Shown here: one piece after another, positions 55,739 to 64,000 of the stretch | Layout of the letters: each line of letters starts with the position of its first letter | Numbering within the stretch: the stretch's first letter is position 1 | Origin: Nannochloropsis salina CCMP1776 | Taxonomy: Eukaryota; Sar; Eustigmatophyceae; Eustigmatales; Monodopsidaceae | Direction of reading: 5' to 3' | Length of the DNA stretch: 64,000 bases | Assembly (NCBI GenBank): GCA_004565275.1 | Contig: SDOX01000001.1 | Span: 372,001 to 436,000 of the forward strand | The notes under the pieces: model-generated | What the model was told of the DNA's origin: nothing | Databases searched by the model: none | What the model saw: the letters and a program-made list of their open reading frames with translations, nothing else | Translations under genes and position numbers: made by a program

Positions 55739-57724
55739 CTACCGTTCGCTGCTTCCTAGTTTATTTTCAGTATACATCTTGTGAGTTTCCTCCAGCAAAT
55801 CTCGGCATGGAATTACAGCTTTTAGCTTGATACAGAGCAGAAATGCTCCCGCGAGCTTCCGGTGTAGAGAGTAGGCTTCTCGAGGTGGGGGAGTAAGGCG
55901 ATGATTCATGAATGTTTTGCCGTGATGCGATATTCGCACAGTCATGTTGCTTCCGTGAAAGTCGAACGGCTCGTGGTTTACGAAGGGTTCGCCTACCACA
56001 AGCCCAGCGCTCTCGTGTGCGCGCAGCATTTGCGTTGACTCATCACCTGTCAAAAATCCCAATTGATGGCTAGCAATCATGAGTTTCGACGTGTCACGAT
56101 TAGCGGCTGCCCACACTAGCTCCAAATACTTGTCCACAAATGCCTTCTGGTAGCTTCTTGAGGCCCCGAAATCTAAGAGGGCCAACTTTCCCGTGCTCCC
56201 GTCATACAAGAAATTGGACCAATTGGGATCTGTCTGCATGAATCGCCAATCAAAAAGCTCTCTAAGAGTCAATAACAAAATAAGTCGTGCGACGCGGTTT
56301 CGAGTGTCCTGATCTAGGGCAACGACGCGGTCGACGGGCTCCCCCGTCATCCACTCGGATGTGAGCACTTGGCGGCTGCTTAAGTCCGACACTACGCCAG
56401 GGACTGACATATGCGGTATGAGTGCCGGGTCCGATTCCACCAGAAGTTTGAATCGCTCTTGATTTTGTGCCTCTAGCTTGTAGTCACACTCTAGTATTAG
56501 CTCCTCTCGTGCCACGTCCAAGATTTCGTCCACGTAAAGTCCTGGCGGCAGGACGTTCAGGTACGTGACCAGTCTCTTGAGGTTTTTCAAGTCGCTCTCG
56601 ATGGAATCACCCACGCCAGGATATTGCACTTTCACCGCGACATCGCGCCCATCAATCGTCCGAGCCCGGTGCACCTGCCCGATGGAGGCCGCCGCCACGG
56701 GTTTCTCGCCGAATGTGCGGAACCGCGCTCGCCAACCCGCTCCCAGCTCTGCCTCCAGTTGAGCGTGCAGTTGCGCACGCGGCATCACGTCCGCACCCTG
56801 TCGTACTCGCTCCAAGGCCTTCGTTAACGGCTCTGGAAGAATTCCTTCGTCCTGTAAACTCAGCATCTGCCCGAGCTTCAGTGCAGCGCCTCGCATCTTG
56901 CACAGGGTCTCTGCAATGTGCTCGGCGCTTCTGTCAGACAAGAGCGTTCGAGGCCTTGCTCCAGCAGAGGAAGATGCTGACGCCTCCTGATCCGATGCCG
57001 TCATGACTATTTGCCTCCGGACAGCCTCGTACGCCCCAGTCACGGCAAGACGAGCTGCCAGACTACCAAACCCCAAAACGCGGGAGAGAGGTGAGGCGGG
57101 CACAGACCGCTCCTTCTGCTCATATTTCGGTGAAGGGGAATCCCTAAAGGGTGCGACGACCGTTTCAGAATCCGCCTGCGCTTGGCGAAGGGCTTCTTGG
57201 CTCAAGGAGGCATCCGTGCTCATCTTCAGGAGAGACGAGTCTTCCTCCCGATTGCGGGCTAGACGAGGGCGTGTTTGCGCCTCGGAATTTTGTGAAGAGA
57301 CAGGCCCAGATGCAGTCTGTGACCCAACAGGTTCTACATCAGACGTTTTCGCGGCCATGGACGAGGTTGTCGAGCTGCTATTGGCTTGCTCAGAAAAATA
57401 GGACAAAGTGGTCTTGCCGCTAGGAAAATCTTCCCCGGAAGCTGGCGGGTCAGGCCGCACAATTTTGTGCAAACCCTCTTTCGACATGTCTGGAGAACGA
57501 CCCGCCACATTCTGTGCTGCATCCAAAAACTGAGAGACCATTCTGCGTGGTGCATTCACATTCTACGAGTGGGATTGGGAATGCGGAGCGATTTTTGTGA
57601 GGTGTAGTCAGTAGTTTTCCCCACGGACGTATAAAATACATCGTGTCCAACCTACCTCACGCATCATATTCTCAACCACCAAAGTGGCACCTTGTAGTAC
57701 CCTCATGGCATCGTTGGATCGCAT
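55739..57724 (-). CDS. COQ8: COQ8/ADCK3 atypical kinase (coenzyme Q biosynthesis)
   Basis: Spliced model: 57724-57656 and 57562-55739 (phase 0), 630 residues. COQ8 is a mitochondrial UbiB-family protein kinase-like ATPase that supports the CoQ synthesis complex. Exon 1 (MRSNDAMRVLQGATLVVEN) is the short helix found at the start of ADCK3-type proteins. Family landmarks: the KxGQ motif in GAALKLGQMLSLQDE, the Ala-rich loop AAASIGQVHRA that replaces the Gly-rich loop of ordinary kinases, VAVKVQYPGV with the Lys, ECDYKLEAQNQ, TDPNWSNFLYD for the metal-binding region and LALLDFGASR (DFG). Between exon 1 and the kinase lies a Ser/Glu-rich linker of about 200 residues, longer than in animals. The N-terminal amphipathic part probably directs it to mitochondria. 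Confidence 0.95.
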
Positions 57725-58680
57725 GACCCCTCACTTTATATTATGCCCTCTTTTTTATGTGTTGTGTGAGTCAGACTGGGGAGGTTAATCTCCTACATGT
57801 TTGCAAAAGCCCAAGCAAGTAGGATTCGTTCACGCTTGACTTACGTTTGATAGAAACATTTTAAAAGGGAATGCTTCCTCACGAGTAAAGCGGGTCAAAA
57901 AGCATATGATCATATTTTTTCAAGGAGAAAGCTGGGAATACCTCCCACGCTTTCATGCTGCCCCGGATCAAAGACGGTGCTCTGAATGAGCGTCACATGA
58001 GCTTAGAAAGGGCAGTGACTCTTTTAGTCCTCCGTGTCATACTTTGCCACGGCCCGTCCTTATAAAAAGGGTGCTCTGAAGCTCCTTGCACGGGCGTGGA
58101 GCGACAAGTGGAGCGACACGGCAACGAGCCACGCACTCGACAAGGCGGAAGCGTCGCTCCCAGCGAGGGAGGCGAGCATGAGCACGGAGCAGGAATTGGA
58201 TATCACTCGGCTGCGTTTTGCTTGTCCATAAATAGGTGGCATGTGAAGCAAAAAGTACGGCTGATTGACAAGTCGCCGCGCTGAGGTATCTATACGTCAC
58301 TGATGAAGTTATTATTGTTATGAAGTGCATTCTGTTTGGCTTCAATGTATTCCAAACCAGCACGTTTTCTGGTGCACATTGACGCTCGTCATTCTTGCTG
58401 CATTATTGTAACATGGAGCGAAAAAGGAAGCATTCGTTTTTAATCAGTGGCCCGTCGAATGTCAGTGCCGGTTTTTGTCAGCCATCCGTCAGTGTTGCGA
58501 GGTAAATGCGGCCAGTCACGGGTTGAGTGTGATGCGGCCGAGTGGTATCTATTCTTCTTGTGCATTACTCGTGATGGTGTCTTACCCTGCTGAGGATTGA
58601 GTGGGTCGGAGAGACAAGATGTGTGTTCCAATATGCACACACACTTCTATCCAAATGTTTGACTTGCTTCACCAAATTAT
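57725..58680. other. Divergent intergenic region between COQ8 and the PPR gene
   Basis: About 950 bases. Short frames on both strands around 58.03-58.36 kb overlap and have no motif. Likely two promoters; a spliced 5' leader of the PPR gene may lie here. Confidence 0.4.
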
Positions 58681-61179
58681 ATGTTTGGCATACTTCTGAA
58701 TGGATTTATTTTCTTCTTATTTGTAGGGAACACCCTGCCCAAGATCGAGACGGACTCGGCTTCGATGGTGCCTAGAAAAAAGAGGAGAAAGGGCTGCAGT
58801 ATGCGCACAGCGCCACTAGCTCATAACATAATAATTTATAGTTTACTGTTATTGTCGCTGCAACTATGTGTCAAAGCCTATTCCACTCTGTCTTTGTGTG
58901 GCAGCGGCGACAAAATCAGATTTGTTCGGCGGCTTCGAAAAGAAGGGAGGAAGAGAGATATCGGCATCCTATGCAGTCCCTCATGTAGTACTTTGCGACT
59001 CATACAAGTCTCCATGTCCTCATCTGCTCCATTTTTCTCTGAAAGACGGAGAGCAATCACAACCGGCAGCGAGTCGTGCCACTCCGTGGAGCCTTTGACT
59101 CCGTCTGCTGGTAGAATAAGACGGTCCCGAGCAGAGCGTGGGCGTCAATTAGAAAATGAACTTGCACGTATCGAAGCTGCCGGCGCAAGGGCTGGCTTGG
59201 ACTTGTATATTAAAGCACTGCGGTCTTGTGCCAAATTAGGAAAAGTTGACGTGGCTATGATGCTGCTTCGGCAGATGCAAGAGCAGCCCGCCGGCCCAAG
59301 ACGTGTACCAGCGACCCCTTTGTTAGCCTACAACCTAGTGTTAGAGGCCGCTGCTAAAGCTCAGGACAGGGATGTGGCTCTGAGCGTGTATAATGAAATG
59401 CTTTGTAGCGTCGGTGAGAAGGCAGCGACAGGTCCGGCATCCCCTGGTGTCGGAGTAAATGTTTTCACTTACGGCCAACTCTTGTCCTTATTCGCGAAAT
59501 TGGCGGATGGACAAGCAGCCTTGGATATTTTGGAAGAAATGGCTGCCCAGGGTGTTAAGGGAAATGCCTTCACGTACACCTCGGCCATCGATGCCTGCGA
59601 GCGAGCAGGATTGCTCTATGAGACAGAAAGACTGTTAAGGGAGATGAAGGATCGCGGCGTGATGCCCACGGCGGTCACATATAACACCATTATTGCCCGA
59701 CGTGCAGAGCGTGTCGATACCTGGACAGAAGCTTTGGACTGGCTGGCAAAGCTGGAAGCTTCTGGCATTCAGCCGTTGAGATCCTCTTACGCGGCGGCAA
59801 TAAATGCATGCGAGAGGGCCGAGGAATGGGAGCTTGTAGTGGAATTGACAGAGCGAGCAGAGGAGTTGGCAGATACGACGATGTGGTCACGAAGCCTGTC
59901 TGCAATGCTGCGACTTGGGAGGCACGAGTCTGTGTTGGCAACTTTCCGGCAGCTACGCGAGGAAAAAACCATACCAGTCGACGAGGTTATGTACACACTG
60001 GCTCTCAAGGCCTGCGCCCTGGGCCATCGAGCTTTTCATGAGGCTCGGGCGCTGTTGATGGACATGCGGACATCGGGCCTCACGCCGAATGTTGTGACAT
60101 TTTCTGCAGCCATGGAGGCGTGTGGCGGGGACACGGATTCGAACGGCGCGCCAAACTGGGAAATGGCTCTAGAGCTGCTGAGAGAGATGAAAGCACAGGG
60201 AGTAGAACCTAGTACTGTCACCTACTCAACTTTGATGGACATACTGACCGATTCGGGACAATGGCAGCGCGCTTTGCACATCTTCATGACGCTAGAGCGA
60301 GAAGAAGACCAGGCAGAGGTTCCCAAGACAGTGTGGCTTTACACCGCCGCCATCCGCGCCTGCGCTAAGGGTCGACAGATCGACACAGCGATTGCCCTTC
60401 TTCGTGAAGTCACGACAGATCCTTCTGCCCACGGTGCACCCGATCTCTGCCTCTACACAGCGGCACTTGATGCCTGCGAGAAAGTTGGCGATGGCCCCCT
60501 TGCGCTTCAGCTTTTGGACGAAATGTCTCGAGACCACAACATAATCGTTGATGACGTGGCTTGTGGTGTAGTGATCAGTGCCTGTCGCAAGGCGGGCCTC
60601 GTTGGCGACTGTTTGCGTCTCTTGGCTTTTATGCTGAATCATCGCCTGGCCCCCAACCTGGGAGTCTACAACACCGTCTTGGGTGCGCTCTGCAGTCAGC
60701 CCGAGTATCTCGACAAGGCTATAGAAGTGCTACATTTTTTGAAGGCCTCTCAGCGGTCCAGTAGCTCGAACTCAAATCTTAGCAGCAAGCCATCTCGGAC
60801 CCCGCGGCCGAACGCTCAAAGTTTTAGTCAAGTGATAGATGCCTTGGCCGACGTTTTGCGTTGGGAGGACGCTTTATCTCTCCTTCAGGAAATGCGCAAC
60901 GTAGGACACAGACCGGAGGTTCTAACTTGCGCCAAGGTTGTTGCTGCGTGCGAGAAGAAGCAGCGATGGAAAGAGGCGTTGCACTTATTGGATGAGATGC
61001 GTAAAGACGACTACTCATTCTATGAACTTGAGCTACTCGACCAGGTTTTCAAGAAACTTGTCGGTGTGGCTGCTGCCGGTCTTCGATCAATATCGGGTGG
61101 GGCAGCAGATAGTGCCTCGGAAACAGCCCGGGCGGCGACGGATTCAGGACGGGAAGGACGGAGAGAGCATGGACAATGA
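58681..61179 (+). CDS. Pentatricopeptide repeat (PPR) protein, probably plastid-targeted
   Basis: 832 residues, single exon. PPR repeats begin near residue 170 and run to about 800; at least ten full P-class repeats are visible, for example NVFTYGQLLSLFAKLADGQAAL, NAFTYTSAIDACERAG, VTYSTLMDILTDSGQWQRAL and LTCAKVVAACEKKQRWKEAL. Such proteins bind single-stranded RNA in organelles and control processing, stability or translation. Starting at the Met 40 codons in (58801) gives MRTAPLAHNIIIYSLLLLSLQLCVKAYSTL as a hydrophobic signal sequence ending in Ala-Tyr, with a basic stretch after (RFVRRLRKEGRKRD), again the pattern of a red-lineage plastid. The longer start is also open. The C-terminus is Ser/Ala/Arg-rich without DYW or SMR domain. 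RNA target unknown. Confidence 0.92.
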   Translation: MFGILLNGFIFFLFVGNTLPKIETDSASMVPRKKRRKGCSMRTAPLAHNIIIYSLLLLSLQLCVKAYSTLSLCGSGDKIRFVRRLRKEGRKRDIGILCSPSCSTLRLIQVSMSSSAPFFSERRRAITTGSESCHSVEPLTPSAGRIRRSRAERGRQLENELARIEAAGARAGLDLYIKALRSCAKLGKVDVAMMLLRQMQEQPAGPRRVPATPLLAYNLVLEAAAKAQDRDVALSVYNEMLCSVGEKAATGPASPGVGVNVFTYGQLLSLFAKLADGQAALDILEEMAAQGVKGNAFTYTSAIDACERAGLLYETERLLREMKDRGVMPTAVTYNTIIARRAERVDTWTEALDWLAKLEASGIQPLRSSYAAAINACERAEEWELVVELTERAEELADTTMWSRSLSAMLRLGRHESVLATFRQLREEKTIPVDEVMYTLALKACALGHRAFHEARALLMDMRTSGLTPNVVTFSAAMEACGGDTDSNGAPNWEMALELLREMKAQGVEPSTVTYSTLMDILTDSGQWQRALHIFMTLEREEDQAEVPKTVWLYTAAIRACAKGRQIDTAIALLREVTTDPSAHGAPDLCLYTAALDACEKVGDGPLALQLLDEMSRDHNIIVDDVACGVVISACRKAGLVGDCLRLLAFMLNHRLAPNLGVYNTVLGALCSQPEYLDKAIEVLHFLKASQRSSSSNSNLSSKPSRTPRPNAQSFSQVIDALADVLRWEDALSLLQEMRNVGHRPEVLTCAKVVAACEKKQRWKEALHLLDEMRKDDYSFYELELLDQVFKKLVGVAAAGLRSISGGAADSASETARAATDSGREGRREHGQ

Positions 61180-61533
61180 TGACGATGACTCGTCCTTGCA
61201 TCCGGAACTTCTTGACCGAGAAAAGAAAGACGACCGGGTACCAAAAGCACGGAGGTGAACCAACAATTGTGAAATTACTCATAAAAAATGTAAGGATAAA
61301 GAAAAGATACACGGCCAAATTGCATCATTTTGCCGAAATTCAGTCAGCAAACATCCATCTATTTCTTTCTCGTCCTTCTAGCTCTTCCTTTTCTCTTCAA
61401 TCGACATATAAAATGTGTGCAGGCCATGTGAGGTTGAGCACCAATATGTTTTAGATAGATACCTCTCTTCTCCATGACATCACGACTAGGCGTTCTTGCA
61501 ACTAATCTCAACACCTGGTTCTAGAGAACACAT
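61180..61533. other. Convergent 3' region
   Basis: About 350 bases between the PPR stop and the CRAL-TRIO stop. Nothing seen beyond AT-rich spacer. Confidence 0.4.
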
Positions 61534-63063
61534 CTAGCCTTCGACCATTTCCACACCGTGACGCCTGTTCACCGCAAGCACAAACTCTCGCATTCGCACT
61601 TCTTCGGGTGACTGGCGACGACAGCTGTCGGGCTGATCTGAGTACTTGAGAAGACCGCCATATTCTACCGGGATGAACTCAGGATCCACAAATTCTTTTA
61701 TGGTTTGAAACGTCTCTGCATTCAAAAGGAGGAGCACAAAAAGCGAACGCCTTTGTGAGGATGCCAAAAGTTACAGGGTGAAAGCTATTTCTTTCAAAAA
61801 GACACACCTCACGTACCCTTTTTGCTACATATTTTACACTTGGCTTGAGTGCGCGAATTAATGAGCGGACGAATGATTTTCCACAGGACAGAAAACCAGG
61901 TGGGTGCCCCGACAATCATTATTACCAGCTGTGACCGTGACATGCAAAAATTAAGGACACAACGTCTATAGTAAAATGTGCTTGTCTTGACGATCACCAC
62001 CGCTGAGCGCAGTCCTCGCGGACAAGCTTTGCCTCGTATCCCCCGCATTCGCCCCACTCACCGATCTTTCGGGGTAGTGCTCGCCAATCAGGTGTATGGA
62101 GCGTCGCAGAAAGTCGAACGCCTCGCCCGCTGTAATACGTGACAACAATTAAGAAAATGGTACAAGGCAGAATGGACGAGATCTCCACATATGCCGAGGT
62201 GGGAGGAGGCTTTATATTGCACAAGCACACACCTAGATCGCGAATGCCTACTCCCTGAACGTCGAGGATGGTGATGGTCTTAGCCGTCTCGCTTGGATGA
62301 AGCTGGTTGTAGCAAAATTCTGTCTGCAGGACAGAGGAATGTACTCTGAGTCGACACGCCCACGTGCAGCCCCGCACCCCAACACCTGCCACTCACCATC
62401 CAAATGTAATGCCACACCAACTCCTCTACCCCGCAACCTGCGGCGCGCATGCGCCGTTGGTCCTGAGGATAAAAAGACAACAATCTTCAACACTGATGTC
62501 TGTCCGTACATAGAAGAATGGTAATCCGTATGTAATAATTTCTCTCACTAACTCACCACCTGCCCAGATCGCTCGTAGTACACGGGCTGTCCCGTGCGCC
62601 CTTGACAACAGTACCAGTGAGGGTAGGCATCTTTTATCAAATCAAAAAATTTATGGGGCTTTTCCAAAATTTCGTCAGTACCAAATTCCTTACGCCACTG
62701 CAACGTAATGCGCCAGCGGCGCTTGGCTTCCTCCATGTCTCCGAGACAGCCATCAATAAATCGCTGGTTTGGCTTATCGGGATCTGGGGTTTCTACTTTT
62801 TTCGCCAAGTTGGAGCTTGGTGCTACGTGATCGTTGGTCCCAGACACCTTGCCGCTGCTACGATCAAGAGCTGCTGCTAACTCTGATTGAACAGACGAGG
62901 GCGTGGCGCCTGTTACGGGCGCTTGATGTGTCAAGTCATGAATCACTTTGCTGGATTGTGGGTTCGGAAAAGCACTAATGACTTCAGCACTCGATCCAGG
63001 TGCATCCCTTAAAGCCGACGGCACAATGCTTTGAGTTCCCGTACCTTCTACGGTAGCAGGCAT
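61534..63063 (-). CDS. Sec14-like CRAL-TRIO lipid-binding protein (six exons)
   Basis: Spliced model: 63063-62557, 62462-62397, 62323-62233, 62129-62062, 61928-61817, 61715-61534; phases 0, 0, 1, 0, 1 agree, 341 residues. CRAL-TRIO proteins bind or exchange phosphoinositides and other hydrophobic ligands at membranes. The N-terminal 110 residues are Ser/Pro/Ala-rich. A CRAL-TRIO-N helix region follows (DMEEAKRRWRITLQWRKEFG), then the lipid-binding fold: YERSGQV-DQRRM, YIWMTEFCYNQ, KTITILDVQGVGI, HLIGEHYPERS-LVIMIVGAPTWFSVLWKIIRPL and FVDPEFIPVEYGGLLKY (the typical PEYGG-type ending). The exon joins rebuild the family order exactly, which supports every junction. No GOLD domain is present, unlike plant patellins. 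The ligand cannot be told. Confidence 0.92.
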
Positions 63064-63521
63064 TCTCGTATCTCAGCCTGTGACCATGTTTGTAAATACA
63101 TGGGATCAGCAAGTGAATCTTCATTGCACAAAAAGGACGATGCACGTGGGATGCCAAAAAACAAAATTATTCGTTGAGGGATCCAAGTATGATCAGTAAG
63201 CACGGTTGACAGTCGTGCGCAGGGTGGTCCGGCCGTCCAGCGTCGGGAGGGTGGTCTGCACAGGTCCTATTTAAGCATCGTGACTCGACCGAGGCCCGGA
63301 GACTCTGGGGCGGTTGGGGCGAGCGCATTTTGGCGCGAAAGCCGGACAGACCCCGCGCCGTCCACGGTCATCTGCGGTCACGGTCACGCAAAGTAGGACA
63401 GCACCCACCGACCATGCTAACAACATGCTCTCCTACACAGGGTTGATTTTTTTCTGCACATAGCGGACGCACTTGTTAAGTAGGAGGCTTAAACCGCTTG
63501 GTGGGCGGCCCCTCCTCCCGC
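63064..63521. other. GC-rich divergent promoter region
   Basis: About 460 bases between the CRAL-TRIO gene (minus) and the partial coiled-coil gene (plus). GC-rich in its right half, with a TATA-like TATTTAA near 63269 and the E2F-type site described separately. Confidence 0.5.
63329..63340. promoter_or_regulatory. Perfect E2F/DP-type binding site
   Basis: TTTGGCGCGAAA matches the E2F/DP consensus TTTSGCGCSAAA at all twelve positions and is an almost perfect palindrome. It lies 182 bases upstream of the ATG of the plus-strand coiled-coil gene and about 265 bases upstream of the CRAL-TRIO gene start, so either could be cell-cycle controlled. Site recognition is by sequence only. Confidence 0.6.
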
Positions 63522-64000
63522 ATGATGAAGGGTGCTACCCTCGGCTACACCAGCCACAGCAGAAAAAGCGGGGATGGAAGCGGCAAGACCAGTACTAAAT
63601 TGATGAAAGAGACTGGCAGCCGGGTTGCTGATGGAGAAGAAGCTGCCGATGTGACCAGTACGCGAGAGAAAGTTGTCCAGGAGGCAAGAAAGCGTGGAAC
63701 ACCCAAGGACGTGGAAAGTGTGGCAATAGAGCTGCTAGCTCGAGAGCAACATGAGGCCTGCTGGTTACGGCAAGAGAAAGCCTCTTTACTAGCACAATTA
63801 GAGCGGGCTCGACGGGAAGCTGGGCATTTACAGAGCCAGCTGTCTGGGTCGATGCAGGAGTCTCAATCGAAAAAGCTGTTGGATTCGCGACTACTATCTA
63901 GGCGGCTGTCTTTGCGAGATACTGACGAGGCGAAATCTGTCGTTGATCTGATTCGTGCTATACATTCTTATGGAGCAGAGAGTGCAGCTGGTGGTTTGCC
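63522..64000 (+). CDS. Coiled-coil protein, partial (runs off the right edge)
   Basis: An ATG at 63522 opens a frame without a stop to the window end (159 codons). The N-terminus is Ser/Gly/Lys-rich (MMKGATLGYTSHSRKSGDGS). From about residue 50 the protein becomes a Glu/Arg/Gln/Leu-rich helical region (STREKVVQEARKRG, SVAIELLAREQHEACWLRQE, LLAQLERARREAGHLQSQL) with heptad-like hydrophobic spacing, a coiled coil that suggests a structural, centrosomal or motor-associated protein. A Ser/Leu/Arg segment (KKLLDSRLLSRRLSLRD) follows. I cannot name the family from the part seen. The E2F-type site upstream would fit a gene used in S phase or division. Confidence 0.65.
   Translation, partial: MMKGATLGYTSHSRKSGDGSGKTSTKLMKETGSRVADGEEAADVTSTREKVVQEARKRGTPKDVESVAIELLAREQHEACWLRQEKASLLAQLERARREAGHLQSQLSGSMQESQSKKLLDSRLLSRRLSLRDTDEAKSVVDLIRAIHSYGAESAAGGL

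Noticed and set aside
1-64000. Search for transposons, retroelements, virus-like elements and CRISPR arrays
   Set aside because: No reverse transcriptase, integrase, transposase or capsid motif, no long terminal or inverted repeats and no spaced repeat array were recognised by eye.

Overview
The window is nuclear DNA of a eukaryote with compact genes, most likely a photosynthetic stramenopile and perhaps a eustigmatophyte-type alga. The reasons are: short GT-AG introns (about 50-250 nt, one of 55 nt) in many genes; gene-to-gene spacing of roughly 0.2-2 kb; proteins of mitochondria and of a plastid side by side; and hydrophobic signal-like N-termini on two probable plastid proteins (an RluA-type pseudouridine synthase and a PPR protein) as expected for a plastid reached through the secretory route. 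The taxon is inference; no rRNA or organelle gene is present to fix it. I see no bacterial operons, CRISPR, rRNA or tRNA genes, and no transposon or virus-like element that I could support.

Layout, left to right. 0-5 kb: the 3'-truncated part of a C2HC zinc-finger protein gene (minus) and an RluA-type pseudouridine synthase (plus). 4.8-9.3 kb: a Kelch-BTB protein and a nitronate monooxygenase-like protein, both minus and spliced. 9.3-11.3 kb: a poorly coding stretch. 11.3-16.1 kb: a CNNM/DUF21-CBS membrane protein and NDUFAF7 (MidA), head to head. 16.3-25 kb: a COPI-associated-like membrane protein, a four-exon DUF4050/Gag1-like gene, a BAF-like helix-hairpin-helix protein, a DUF1350 hydrolase-like protein and a protein with a degenerate receiver domain. 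27-35 kb: LTV1, a small signal-anchor protein, a protein with a PD-(D/E)XK-like motif, and the pre-60S factor REI1/ZNF622. 35-39 kb: AASDH (adenylation, carrier and PQQ-propeller domains). 40-45 kb: a YHM2-like mitochondrial carrier, DPY30 and SCO1. 46-51.6 kb: a membrane-anchored GH5 glycosidase, a methyltransferase-like protein with an RG/RS-rich tail, and an unknown probable mitochondrial protein. 52-57.7 kb: an unrecognised five-exon gene, a DGQHR/ParB-like protein and the COQ8 atypical kinase. 58.7-64 kb: a plastid-type PPR protein, a Sec14/CRAL-TRIO protein, and the 5' part of a coiled-coil protein whose promoter carries a perfect E2F-type site.

The genes do not form one pathway. Several share themes: respiratory-chain assembly (NDUFAF7, SCO1, COQ8, the YHM2-like carrier), ribosome biogenesis (LTV1, REI1, the pseudouridine synthase) and chromatin (DPY30, BAF-like). 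Spliced models were joined by hand from GT-AG sites with matching phase and continuous family motifs; starts of several genes remain uncertain and are flagged.
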